DNA from: Homoserinibacter sp. GY 40078
GTDB taxonomy: Bacteria; Actinomycetota; Actinomycetes; Actinomycetales; Microbacteriaceae
DNA length: 64,000 bases
Direction: 5' to 3'
Assembly: GCF_008017545.1 (NCBI RefSeq)
Contig: NZ_VRTZ01000001.1
Coordinates: forward strand, 1,019,741-1,083,740
The notes below the pieces were generated by a model. It was given only the letters and a program-made list of their open reading frames with translations. It ran no database searches and had not been told where the DNA came from. Positions 9,611 to 17,851 of this stretch are shown here, in pieces. The position numbers and the translations under genes are program-made. Each line of letters begins with the position of its first letter. Positions within the stretch are counted from its first letter, which is position 1.

Positions 9611-10095
9611 GACTCGAGCGCCTCGGCCTTGATGGCGTCCACCGCAGCCATGAACCCGGTGCTCGTGAGCGAGGATCCGGCGACGCGCGTGACGTTGAGG
9701 GAGTCGATGTCCTGTCCGACGACCTCCGCCGCGATGCCGGAGGCGAACTGCTCCTGGAATCCGGCGGCCTGCTGGTCGGTCGCGGTGGGGGTCACGGTGA
9801 CCTCGGTGACCACATCGTCGACGAGCGTCAGCTCGACGTCGATCTCCTCCTGGCCACTCGGCGCGGTGTAGCTTCCGCTCGCCGAGTAGGTGCCGTCGGT
9901 GTACGAGGCGCTCGTGTCGCTGGAGCTGCTGGAGCTACCGGAGCTGCTCGATCCGCTCGAGGTGCTCGAGGTGTCGTCGGAGGTCGTCGCCGTAGCGGCG
10001 CAGCCGGCCAGGGCGAGGATCCCGAGGCCGGTGGCGCCGAGGGCGCCGAACCGGGCGAGAGCGTGGGTCCGAGTGCGGGGCGTCTGAAGCGTCAT
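9607..10095 (-). CDS. FMN-binding domain lipoprotein
   Basis: 162-residue exported lipoprotein. Seen: signal peptide with lipobox LALAGC (lipidated Cys32), a Ser-rich linker at about 40-63, then an FMN_bind domain beginning at YTDGTYSASGSYTAPSG. The acceptor region GSSLTSTGF at about 140-148 corresponds to the S-G-A-T-x-T motif flavinylated by ApbE; Thr146 is the likely acceptor, Thr144 the alternative. Start ATG at 10095 gives a proper signal peptide; the longer frame to 10164 does not. First gene of a three-gene leftward operon with apbE and the NqrB/RnfD-FNR fusion. Inferred role: membrane-anchored one- or two-electron carrier on the outside of the cytoplasmic membrane. Confidence 0.9.
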   Translation of the reverse strand: MTLQTPRTRTHALARFGALGATGLGILALAGCAATATTSDDTSSTSSGSSSSGSSSSSSDTSASYTDGTYSASGSYTAPSGQEEIDVELTLVDDVVTEVTVTPTATDQQAAGFQEQFASGIAAEVVGQDIDSLNVTRVAGSSLTSTGFMAAVDAIKAEALES

Positions 10096-10172
10096 GTCGC
10101 TCAGGATCGCAGCGGATCCTTGGCCGGTGCTGACAGTTCGCCGGGGGCCGGCACTGCGGGCCATTGGTTACG

Positions 10173-10229
10173 GGTTTGTAAACCGTCCGTTCAAACCTTG
10201 TCTGCCGTTAGTTCGTACGCTTTACTAAC
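10173..10229. promoter_or_regulatory. Candidate ROK-regulator operators in divergent promoter
   Basis: Two dyads lie between the FMN-lipoprotein gene and the ROK regulator gene. The first is GGTTTGTAAACC (10173-10184). The second is GTTAGT (10207-10212) with ACTAAC (10224-10229), ending 4 bases before the regulator ATG. The short T-rich/A-rich arms resemble operators of NagC/XylR-type ROK proteins. Autoregulation is likely if they are real. Confidence 0.45.
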
Positions 10230-10233
10230 AAAC

Positions 10234-11385
10234 ATGGTCGCCCCCGACGCGCAACGCAGCGCACCTCCTCGTGCCTTCCGGCCGAGCGGCAAGGTCCTCC
10301 CCGAGCACGCGCGCGGCCACAACCGCTCGCTCGTCTTGCAGACCCTCTATCGCGGCGGGCTCGCGAGCCGCGCCGACCTCGCGCGAGAGACGGGCCTCAC
10401 GCGCGTGACCATCTCCGACCTCGTCGCCGAACTCATGAACGACGACCTCGTCATCGAGACGGGCCAGCGTGGGGAATCCCGGCCGGGCAAGCCGGCGATC
10501 CTGCTCGACATCAACCGCACCGGATTCCAGATCGTCGGCGTCGACCTCTCCGAGACCGGCGTCTTCCGCGGCGCCGTGCTCGACCTCGACGGTACTGTCG
10601 TGACCCGCCTCGAGGTGGAGACCGGGGGTGCGTCCGGCGCCGAAGTCACCCGGATCGCCACGCGCCTCACCCTCGAGCTCGTCGCCGCCGCCGACCGACC
10701 GCTCCTCGGTGTCGGCATCGGTTCTCCCGGTGTCGTCGGCATCGACGGCACCGTGCTCTCGGCACCCAACCTCGGGTGGGAGGGGGAGCCGCTCCAGGCG
10801 ACCATCGCCCAGGCGACGGGGCTCGGTGTCGTCGTCGCCAACGACGCGAACGCCGCCGCCCTCGCCGAGCGCAGCTTCGGCGACGCGCAGGGCGACCTCA
10901 TGCTCATCCGGGTCGGCCGCGGTGTCGGTGCGGGCCTCATCGTGGGCGGAACGCTGCTGCACGGCAGCCGCTTCGCCGCGGGCGAGATCGGCCACGTCGT
11001 GGTCGGCACCGACGGCGGCGCGCTGTGCGCGTGCGGCAAGCACGGATGCCTCGAGACCTGGCTCGCCGTGCCGCACCTGCGCGACGGACTCGCCCAGGCC
11101 GCATCCGCATCCGAGCGGGATGCCGTGCTGCACCGCGCCGGGGAACGCCTCGGCATCGCCCTCGCCCCCGTGGTGGGCGCCCTCAACCTCGACGAGGTCG
11201 TGATCAGCGGCCCCGTCGAACTCCTCGACGGCCCGCTTCTCGGGGCGGCCATCGAGACCTTCCGCACCCGCACGATGCCCGAGTTCCATGGGGCGCTCGC
11301 GGTGCGGATGTCGGCTCTCGGCCAGGACATCGTCATGCGCGGCGCGGCCGCCATGGTGCTGGCCGGGAGACTCGGCGTCTCCTGA
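10234..11385 (+). CDS. ROK-family transcriptional regulator (NagC/XylR type)
   Basis: 383-residue repressor-type protein. Seen: N-terminal winged helix with LYRGGLASRADLARETGLTR then VTISDLVAELMNDDLV (residues about 33-75), followed by a ROK sugar-binding domain with VGVGIGSPGVV, NDANAAALAERSFG and the zinc motif GEIGHVVVGTDGGALCACGKHGCLE. ATG at 10234 is chosen; the longer frame begins in the opposite promoter. It precedes the amino-sugar transport and catabolism operon, so it probably senses GlcNAc, GlcNAc-6-P or a related sugar. The gene is 67 bases from the solute-binding protein gene and may be co-transcribed with it. Confidence 0.9.
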   Translation: MVAPDAQRSAPPRAFRPSGKVLPEHARGHNRSLVLQTLYRGGLASRADLARETGLTRVTISDLVAELMNDDLVIETGQRGESRPGKPAILLDINRTGFQIVGVDLSETGVFRGAVLDLDGTVVTRLEVETGGASGAEVTRIATRLTLELVAAADRPLLGVGIGSPGVVGIDGTVLSAPNLGWEGEPLQATIAQATGLGVVVANDANAAALAERSFGDAQGDLMLIRVGRGVGAGLIVGGTLLHGSRFAAGEIGHVVVGTDGGALCACGKHGCLETWLAVPHLRDGLAQAASASERDAVLHRAGERLGIALAPVVGALNLDEVVISGPVELLDGPLLGAAIETFRTRTMPEFHGALAVRMSALGQDIVMRGAAAMVLAGRLGVS

Positions 11386-11452
11386 CGCCAACCCTGCACC
11401 AGCGGTGCCGCCACCCGGCGTCTCCGCAATCCGAAGAAGAAGGAAAGCACGT

Positions 11453-12748
11453 ATGAAGCGAAAGATCGGAGCGGTCGCCGCGGCGACAGCTGCGCTCGTC
11501 GTCCTCGCCGGCTGCTCCACCACCCCGGAGGCACCTGCCGACGACGCACAGGGCCAGGACATCACTCTCTGGCTCATGGGAGGTGACACCCCGGACGCGC
11601 TGCGCGACTACCTGAAGACCGAGTACGCCGACGCGACCGGGGGCACCCTCACTATCGAGGAGCAGGACTGGGGCGATGCTCTCGCGAAGCTCACCACCGC
11701 ACTGCCTGACGCCGACAATACCCCCGACGTCACGGAGATCGGGAACACCTGGTCGCCGACGTTCACGAACGTGGGCGCCTTCAGCGACATCTCCGACATG
11801 TACGAGGACCTCGGCGGCGACAAGCTGCTGCCCTCGTTCGTCGAGGTGGGCGAGGTGGATGGCGCGAACTACGCGTTGCCGTACTACTTCGGCTCGCGCT
11901 ACGTGTTCTACCGCAAGGACCTCTATGCGGCGGCGGGCGTCGACGTCCCGACGACCCTCCCGCAGCTGACCGAGGTCGCCTCGAAGCTCCACGACAGCGC
12001 GCTCTCCGGCTTCTACCTCGGCGGCGAGGACTGGCGCAACGGCATCTCGTGGATCTTCGCCTACGGCGGCGACCTCGCGACGAAGGACGGCGACACCTGG
12101 TCGTCGACCCTCTCCGACCCGAAGAGCATCGAGGGTCTGACGGCTCTGCAGGAGCTCTACACCGAGGCGTCGAACGCCCCGGTGACCGAGTCCGACAGCA
12201 CCCCCTGGGTCAACATCAACACGCAGCCCGACGCCGACGCCCCCGAGGCCGCGACGATCATCGCCCCCGGATGGGCGCACTGGTCGATCGGCGACCTGGC
12301 GCCGGACCCCGAGGATGACACGAAGACGATCCCCACCTGGAACGACGACGTGTTCGGCACCTACGTGCTGCCCGGCGTCGACGGCGGAGTCGCCCCCGTG
12401 TTCGCGGGTGGATCGAACATCGCGATCTCGGCGGCGTCGAAGAACCAGGCCGGTGCCCGCGAGCTGATGACGATCATCTTCAGCCCCGAGTACCAGCAGA
12501 TGCTCGGCGAGAACGGACTCGGCCCGGCGAACGAGGACTACGTCTCCTCGCTCGGCGACGACCAGTTCGCGAACGCCCTCATCGAATCCGCTCTCAGCTC
12601 CAAGCTCACCCCGGCGGCGCCGGGCTGGGCCGCGGTCGAGGGCTCGGGCCTGCTCGAGGAGTTCTTCGGCAAGGTCAACGGCGGCGGCGACATCACCGCC
12701 CTCGCGGCCGAGTACGACGAGAAGATCGACGCACTGATCAACGGCTAG
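11453..12748 (+). CDS. ABC sugar importer, solute-binding lipoprotein (family 1)
   Basis: 431-residue lipoprotein that delivers sugar to the permeases encoded next. Seen: MKRKIGAVAAAT signal peptide with lipobox VLAGC (Cys21), then the family-1 fold start DITLWLMGGDTPD, mid-region NYALPYYFGSRYVFYRKDLY, EDWRNGISWIFAYGGD, and C-terminal VFAGGSNIAISAASKNQ. ATG at 11453 follows GAAGAAGGAAAG. Context (NagZ, ROK kinase, NagB) suggests GlcNAc oligosaccharides, chitobiose or muropeptide sugars as ligand; this is inference. A GC hairpin separates it from the permease genes and probably sets a higher expression level for this component. Confidence 0.92.
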   Translation: MKRKIGAVAAATAALVVLAGCSTTPEAPADDAQGQDITLWLMGGDTPDALRDYLKTEYADATGGTLTIEEQDWGDALAKLTTALPDADNTPDVTEIGNTWSPTFTNVGAFSDISDMYEDLGGDKLLPSFVEVGEVDGANYALPYYFGSRYVFYRKDLYAAAGVDVPTTLPQLTEVASKLHDSALSGFYLGGEDWRNGISWIFAYGGDLATKDGDTWSSTLSDPKSIEGLTALQELYTEASNAPVTESDSTPWVNINTQPDADAPEAATIIAPGWAHWSIGDLAPDPEDDTKTIPTWNDDVFGTYVLPGVDGGVAPVFAGGSNIAISAASKNQAGARELMTIIFSPEYQQMLGENGLGPANEDYVSSLGDDQFANALIESALSSKLTPAAPGWAAVEGSGLLEEFFGKVNGGGDITALAAEYDEKIDALING

Positions 12749-12756
12749 TCCGGATC

Positions 12757-12792
12757 CCGGGCGGGCGGCGCGCGCTGCTGCCGTCCGCCCGG
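12757..12792 (+). terminator. Attenuating or stabilising hairpin between binding-protein and permease genes
   Basis: CCGGGCGGGCGG (12757-12768) pairs with 12781-12792 with one mismatch around a 12-base loop. Its position directly after the binding-protein gene matches hairpins known between malE-like and malF-like genes that protect the upstream mRNA or partially terminate transcription. No T-run follows. Confidence 0.55.
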
Positions 12793-12844
12793 CTCCGACC
12801 TTTCCCCATCCCACCTGTCAGCCTTGTCGAAAGGAGGATCCCGC

Positions 12845-13771
12845 ATGTCCGCGACCAGCAACGGCGCACGGATCGCGCCTCGCCGCACCGGCGTCCCCTA
12901 CCTGCTGATCGTCCCCGCGATCCTCGCGCTCCTCCTCGGGCTCGGATACCCGCTCGTCTGGCAGTTCATCACCGCCTTCCAGGAGTACGGCCTCGCCCAG
13001 CAGTTCGGCAAGGCTCCCGACTGGGTCGGCTTCGCCAACTTCGGAGCGCTCGTCTCCGACGGCGAGTTCTGGGCGGTGCTCGTCCGCTCGCTGCTGTTCT
13101 GCGTCGTCACCGCATTCGCGACAGTGCTCGTGGGGGTCCTCCTCGCCCTCCTCATGAACGCGATCGGGCGTGCCGCCCGCCTGACCCTCCAGATCTCGCT
13201 GCTTCTCGCGTGGGCGACCCCGGTTGCCGCGGCGACCACGATCTTCATCTGGCTCTTCGACCGCCGACGCGGCGTCGTCAACTACCTGCTCGACCTGCTC
13301 CCGGGCGTCGACATGAACCGCTACGACTGGCTCGGGCATCCGCTCACCTTCTTCTTTGTGGCGAGCATCCTCATCGTGTGGATGTCGGTGCCGTTCGTGG
13401 CCTTCGCCGTCTACGCGGGACTCACGCAGGTCTCCGAGGAGGTGCTCGAGGCCGCGCAGCTCGACGGTGCCGGGGGCTGGCAGCGGTACCGCCTCATCAT
13501 CGGCCCCATGATCCGACCGGTGCTGTCGATCGTGCTGCTGCTGCAGCTCATCTGGGACCTGCGCGTGTTCGCGCAGATCACGCTGCTGAAGGACGCGGGA
13601 TCCAAGTCCGGCGACTTCGACCTGCTCGGCACCTACATCTACAAGCTCGGGGCGAGCGCCAACGACTTCGGGATGGCGAGCGCCGTGTCGATCGTCGTGC
13701 TGATCATCACCCTCGCGATCAGCTGGGTGTACGTGCGCGACCTCCTCGCCCAGGACAAGGAGACGCGATGA
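12845..13771 (+). CDS. ABC sugar importer permease (MalF/UgpA type)
   Basis: 308-residue membrane protein with six predicted helices, starting with PYLLIVPAILALLLGLGYPLVW. Seen: the EAA cytoplasmic loop EEVLEAAQLDGAGGWQRY near residues 200-218, which docks to the ATPase, followed by IIGPMIRPVLS. ATG at 12845 is preceded by AAAGGAGG. Forms a heterodimer with the next gene product, overlapping it by ATGA. No ATPase gene is present in the operon; such systems usually use a shared MsiK-type ATPase encoded elsewhere. Confidence 0.93.
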   Translation: MSATSNGARIAPRRTGVPYLLIVPAILALLLGLGYPLVWQFITAFQEYGLAQQFGKAPDWVGFANFGALVSDGEFWAVLVRSLLFCVVTAFATVLVGVLLALLMNAIGRAARLTLQISLLLAWATPVAAATTIFIWLFDRRRGVVNYLLDLLPGVDMNRYDWLGHPLTFFFVASILIVWMSVPFVAFAVYAGLTQVSEEVLEAAQLDGAGGWQRYRLIIGPMIRPVLSIVLLLQLIWDLRVFAQITLLKDAGSKSGDFDLLGTYIYKLGASANDFGMASAVSIVVLIITLAISWVYVRDLLAQDKETR

Positions 13772-14607
13772 GCCGCCGCACCGGACGCACCCTGCTGTCC
13801 CTCCTCGCCGTCGTCGTCGCCCTCGTGTGGGTGTTCCCCGTGTACTGGATGGTGAACTCGTCGTTCGTCTCGAACGCCGTGCTCCAGCAGTTCACGCCGC
13901 GGTTCTTCCCGGGCGAGTACTTCACCTTCGCGAACTTCCAGAGCGCCATCGCCGACGGCTCCTTCTTCGGGGCGCTCGGGATGAGCGTCTCGATCACGCT
14001 CATCGTCGTGGCCGTGTGCCTCGGCTTCGCGTTCCTCGGCGCCGTCGCGATCAGCCGGTTCCGGTTCCGCGGGCGCACGAGCTTCGTGCTCGCGCTCCTG
14101 CTCATCCAGATGCTGCCCGCCGAGGGGCTCTTCATCGCCCAGTACAAGATGATGTCGTCGGTCGGGCTGCTGAACTCGATCCTCGGCGTCAGCATCATCT
14201 ACGTCGCGGCGGTGATCCCGTTCACCGTCTGGATGCTGCGCGGCTTCGTCGCGGGTGTCCCCGCGGAGCTCGAGGAGGCCGCCATGGTCGACGGGCTCAG
14301 CCGCTTCCAGGCGTTCATGCGCATCACGTTCCCGCTGCTCGCTCCCGGGCTCGTGGCATCCGGGGTGTACGCGTTCCTGCAGGCGTGGAACGAGTTCACG
14401 GTCGCGGTCGTACTGCTGCCGGCCGAGTCGGCGCAGACGCTGCCCCTCTGGTTGCGCGGCTTCGTGCAGGCCTCCGCGACGCGCGAGACCGACTGGGGTG
14501 CCGTGATGGCGGCGTCCACGATCGTGGCCGTGCCGGTCATCATCTTCTTCCTGATCGTTCAGGGCCGGATGACGAGCGGCCTCGTCGGAGGAGCGGTCAA
14601 GGGATGA
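13768..14607 (+). CDS. ABC sugar importer permease (MalG/UgpE type)
   Basis: 279-residue partner permease. Seen: first helix LLSLLAVVVALVWVFPVYWMVNSSF, the EAA loop ELEEAAMVDGLSRFQAF near residues 168-184, and a hydrophobic C-terminus VPVIIFFLIVQGRM followed by a conserved GLVGGAVKG tail. Start ATG overlaps the upstream stop (ATGA) and its own stop overlaps nagZ, so expression is coupled through the operon. Confidence 0.93.
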   Translation: MSRRTGRTLLSLLAVVVALVWVFPVYWMVNSSFVSNAVLQQFTPRFFPGEYFTFANFQSAIADGSFFGALGMSVSITLIVVAVCLGFAFLGAVAISRFRFRGRTSFVLALLLIQMLPAEGLFIAQYKMMSSVGLLNSILGVSIIYVAAVIPFTVWMLRGFVAGVPAELEEAAMVDGLSRFQAFMRITFPLLAPGLVASGVYAFLQAWNEFTVAVVLLPAESAQTLPLWLRGFVQASATRETDWGAVMAASTIVAVPVIIFFLIVQGRMTSGLVGGAVKG

Positions 14608-16010
14608 TCGCGTCGCTGCTCATGCCCGGGTTCGCGGGCACCGAGCTTCCGGAGTGGCTCGAGGCGCGCCTTCGCGCGGGCCTCGGCGCGGTCTGCCTCT
14701 TCGCCGAGAACATCGCCTCGCCCGAGCAGTTGCGCGAGCTCACCGCGGCGATCCACGCCGCCAATCCGCTCGCGATCATCGCGATCGACGAGGAGGGCGG
14801 CGACGTCTCCCGGCTGCACGCGGCCACCGGATCACCGTATCCGGGCAACGCGGTGCTCGGGCGGATCGACGACCTCGCGCTCACCGGATCCGTCGCATCC
14901 GCGGTCGCTGCGGAGCTCCGTGCGGCAGGCGTCGACCTCGACTTCGCCCCGGACGCCGACATCAACTCCGACCCCGACAACCCCGTGATCGGGGTGCGCA
15001 GCTTCGGCACCGATCCGCAGCTCGTCGCCCGGCACACCGCCGCATGGGTCGCGGCGCTGCAGGCGGGGGGCGTGGCCGCGAGCGCGAAGCACTTCCCGGG
15101 GCACGGCGACACCGCTGCCGACTCGCATCGCGCCCTGCCGGTCGTCGACCTCCCGCTCCCGGCGCTCCGAGACCGCGAACTCGTGCCCTTCCAGGCGGCG
15201 ATCGCGGCTGGCACGCGCACGATCATGTCGAGCCACATCCTGCTGCCGCAGCTGGATCCGATGGCGCCGGCGACCTTCTCGGCTCGGATCCTGCAGGGGC
15301 TGCTGCGCGGTGAGCTCGGATTCGACGGGGTCATCGTCTCCGACGCGCTCGACATGGTCGGGGCGTCGGGCACGATCGGTATCCCCGCCGCCGCGGTGCG
15401 TGCGATCGGCGGCGGATGCGACCTGCTCTGCATCGGAACCCGCAACACCGATGCGCAACTGCAGGAGATCGAGGACGTCGTGCGTGCGGCGGTGCGTTCG
15501 GGAGAGCTCCAGGAGTCGCGGCTCGCCGATGCGACCGCGCGGGTGCGTGCGCTCGCGGAGGAGCTCGCGGCGTCGCGCCAGGTCGGACCGGCGCCCGCGG
15601 AGTGGGTGGGGGATGCGGCGCGCATCCGATCCGCCTTCGACATCCGTGAGGGCATCCCGCCGATCCCTGCCGACGCGCGGATACTCACACTCGAGACGTC
15701 GGCCAACATCGCCGTCGGCGTGGTGCCGTGGGGCCTCGCCGCGGCGGGCGTCGCGGTCGTCGAAGTGCGCGACGGGGACGCGCTGCCCGTCGACGACGGC
15801 CGCCCTCTCGTCATCGTCGGCAAAGACATCCACCGGCACGCATGGACGCGCGCCTACGTCGACCGGGCGCGGATCGAACGCCCCGGAGTGCTCATCGTCG
15901 ACATGGGCTGGCCCGGACCCGACCGCCACTATGCCGACATCGCCACCTTCGGGGCGTCGCGCGTCGTGGCGGAGGCTCTGAACGGGATGCGGGAAGGACA
16001 GGCGCAGTGA
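14604..16010 (+). CDS. nagZ: Beta-N-acetylglucosaminidase, GH3 family (NagZ-like)
   Basis: Cytoplasmic exo-beta-N-acetylglucosaminidase that releases GlcNAc from chitobiose or from GlcNAc-MurNAc-type muropeptides. 468 residues, no signal peptide. Seen: VCLFAENI, AIDEEGGDVSRL, the NagZ signature KHFPGHGDTAADSHRALP at about 162-179, which carries the catalytic His-Asp dyad, and the nucleophile Asp in GVIVSDALDM near 246. About 120 residues follow the barrel, longer than single-domain NagZ, suggesting a small C-terminal domain. Start ATG overlaps the permease stop. Being cytosolic and within an importer operon, it must act on imported saccharides. Confidence 0.92.
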   Translation: MIASLLMPGFAGTELPEWLEARLRAGLGAVCLFAENIASPEQLRELTAAIHAANPLAIIAIDEEGGDVSRLHAATGSPYPGNAVLGRIDDLALTGSVASAVAAELRAAGVDLDFAPDADINSDPDNPVIGVRSFGTDPQLVARHTAAWVAALQAGGVAASAKHFPGHGDTAADSHRALPVVDLPLPALRDRELVPFQAAIAAGTRTIMSSHILLPQLDPMAPATFSARILQGLLRGELGFDGVIVSDALDMVGASGTIGIPAAAVRAIGGGCDLLCIGTRNTDAQLQEIEDVVRAAVRSGELQESRLADATARVRALAEELAASRQVGPAPAEWVGDAARIRSAFDIREGIPPIPADARILTLETSANIAVGVVPWGLAAAGVAVVEVRDGDALPVDDGRPLVIVGKDIHRHAWTRAYVDRARIERPGVLIVDMGWPGPDRHYADIATFGASRVVAEALNGMREGQAQ

Positions 16011-16933
16011 GGGTCGGGATCGACATCGGAGGTACCAAGACGGACGCCGTCGCCATCGGCGACGACGGTGCCGTCGCCCACACCCTCCGTCTGCCCACCG
16101 GCTTCGGTGCGGACGAGGTGCTCGCCACGGCGGTGAGCGCGGTCGCCGAGCTGTCGGCGCGCTCCGGTATCGGGGTGGCGGACTTCACCTCGATCGGCGT
16201 CGGCATCCCCGGGGCGGTCTCGGCCGCGACGGGACGCGTGTCGCATGCCGTGAACCTCGGTCTCGCCGATCTCGAACTCGGGGCGGAGCTCGAATCGCGC
16301 CTCGGGCGCGCGGTGCGCGTCGAGAACGACGTGAATGCGGCCGCCCTCGGCGCATTCCACCTCCGAGGGCTCGGCCCCGCCCAGTCGATGGCCTACCTCA
16401 ACCTCGGCACGGGGCTCGCCGCGGGGCTCGTGCTCGCCGGACGCCTCTGGCGCGGCCTGCGAGGTGTCGCCGGCGAGATCGGGCACATCCCCGTCGACCC
16501 GGCCGGACCCGTGTGCCCGTGCGGGCAGCGCGGATGCCTCGAGCTGTACGCCTCCGGGTCGGGGGTGGCGCGGCAGTGGCCGAGCAGCGACCCGCTGCCG
16601 GTGCGGGCGTTGTTCGCCGCCGCCGCATCCGGCGATGCCGATGCGGCCGGGGTCCGCGATCGCCTGCTCGAGGCGACCGCCGAGGCTGCGCGGCTACTCG
16701 TGCTCACGGTCGATGTCGACGACGTCGTGATCGGCGGCGGCATCAGCCGGATCGGCGCCCCGCTGCTCGACGGCGTCCGATCGGTGATCACCCGGTGGGA
16801 GGCGGCGTCGCCGTTCATCGCATCACTCGCCCTCGGCGACCGGTTGCGACTCCTGCCCATCGACTTCCCGGCGGCGGCCGTCGGTGCCGCGTTCGTCGGC
16901 GATCCGGATCAGCGTGCACTGGAGGTGGACTGA
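16007..16933 (+). CDS. ROK-family sugar kinase (probable N-acetylglucosamine kinase)
   Basis: 308-residue kinase. Seen: N-terminal phosphate loop VGIDIGGTKTDAVAIG, catalytic region VENDVNAAALGAFHLRG, nucleotide site LNLGTGLAAGLVL, the zinc motif GEIGHIPVDPAGPVCPCGQRGCLE, and a late VIGGGISRIG glycine loop. No DNA-binding domain, so it is an enzyme rather than a regulator. GTG start overlaps the nagZ stop (GTGA). Placed between NagZ and NagB, it most likely phosphorylates the GlcNAc freed by NagZ to GlcNAc-6-P. Glucose or MurNAc specificity cannot be excluded. Confidence 0.88.
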   Translation: MRVGIDIGGTKTDAVAIGDDGAVAHTLRLPTGFGADEVLATAVSAVAELSARSGIGVADFTSIGVGIPGAVSAATGRVSHAVNLGLADLELGAELESRLGRAVRVENDVNAAALGAFHLRGLGPAQSMAYLNLGTGLAAGLVLAGRLWRGLRGVAGEIGHIPVDPAGPVCPCGQRGCLELYASGSGVARQWPSSDPLPVRALFAAAASGDADAAGVRDRLLEATAEAARLLVLTVDVDDVVIGGGISRIGAPLLDGVRSVITRWEAASPFIASLALGDRLRLLPIDFPAAAVGAAFVGDPDQRALEVD

Positions 16934-17718
16934 TGGCCGAGGTGGTGATCCTGCCCGGGACGCCCGACGAGGCGAAGGCGGCCGCGGGTGAGCTGGCGGC
17001 GGATGCGATCGAGCGTGTCGTGCGGGCCCGTCCCGACGCCGTGCTCGGGCTCGCAACCGGCTCGACGCCGTTGCCGGTCTGGAGCGCGCTCGCGTCGCGT
17101 CCGCTCGATCTGTCTCGGGTGCGCGGATTCGCGCTCGACGAGTACATCGGGCTGCCCTCGGGGCATCCCGAGAGCTACCGCGCGGTCATCACGCGCGAAG
17201 TCGTCGACACCCTCGGCCTCGATCCGGCGCTCGTCCACGTGCCTGGGGATGACGGCGGGCCGATCGAGACCGCGGGGGAGCGGTACGAGGCGGCGATCGC
17301 CGCGGCCGGGGGTGTCGATGTTCAGGTGCTCGGGATCGGGCGCACGGGCCACATCGGCTTCAACGAGCCGGGCTCGTCGTTCGCCTCCCGCACCCGGGTG
17401 AAGACGCTGACCGCGGCGACGCGAGCCGACAACGCGCGGTTCTTCTCGTCGCCCGACGAGGTGCCGAGGCACTGCCTCACGCAGGGGCTGGGCACGATCC
17501 TCGAGGCGCGGGCGCTCGTGCTGCTTGCCTTCGGCGAGGCCAAGGCGGATGCGGTGGCCGGCGCGGTCGAGGGGCCCGTGTCGGCCTCGGTGCCGGGCTC
17601 GGCGATCCAGCTGCATCCGGAGGTCACGGTGCTGCTCGATGAGGCGGCGGCATCGAAGCTCCGCTTCGCCGACTACTATCGCGACGCCTGGGACAACCGC
17701 CCCGACTGGGCCCGCTGA
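16933..17718 (+). CDS. nagB: Glucosamine-6-phosphate deaminase
   Basis: Converts glucosamine-6-phosphate to fructose-6-phosphate and ammonia, the last step feeding amino sugars to glycolysis. 261 residues, the normal bacterial length. Seen: VLGLATGSTPLPVW phosphate-binding loop, FALDEYIGLPSGHPESY with the catalytic Asp, and GIGRTGHIGFNEPGSSF with the catalytic His region. ATG overlaps the kinase stop (TGATG). Last gene of the rightward operon; the hairpin repeat at 17755-17820 follows and separates it from the convergent nagA. Confidence 0.97.
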   Translation: MAEVVILPGTPDEAKAAAGELAADAIERVVRARPDAVLGLATGSTPLPVWSALASRPLDLSRVRGFALDEYIGLPSGHPESYRAVITREVVDTLGLDPALVHVPGDDGGPIETAGERYEAAIAAAGGVDVQVLGIGRTGHIGFNEPGSSFASRTRVKTLTAATRADNARFFSSPDEVPRHCLTQGLGTILEARALVLLAFGEAKADAVAGAVEGPVSASVPGSAIQLHPEVTVLLDEAAASKLRFADYYRDAWDNRPDWAR

Positions 17719-17754
17719 CCCGAGGCCCCGCTGGCGCGGGCCGCCCTCTCGTTC

Positions 17755-17820
17755 CCGTGAGAGTACGCACTTCTGCGTGCTCTCACGGCCGAGAGCACGC
17801 AGAAGTGCGTACTCTCACGG
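17755..17820. repeat. Intergenic inverted repeat, copy 2; long perfect hairpin
   Basis: Arms at 17755-17774 and 17801-17820 are identical to those of the copy at 4935-4999. Here the spacer is itself palindromic (GCGTGCTCTC at 17775-17784 with 17791-17800), so the whole element forms a perfect 30-bp stem with a 6-base loop ACGGCC. It can also fold as two adjacent 30-odd-base hairpins. It lies between convergent nagB and nagA, ideal for a bidirectional terminator. Confidence 0.92.
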
Positions 17821-17851
17821 AGGCGAGAGCTCGGGGGCGGGAGCTCGAAGC

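Noticed and set aside
9890-9975. Tandem DNA repeat in the FMN-lipoprotein gene
   Set aside because: The repetition simply reflects the Ser-rich linker codons; it has no regular repeat unit.
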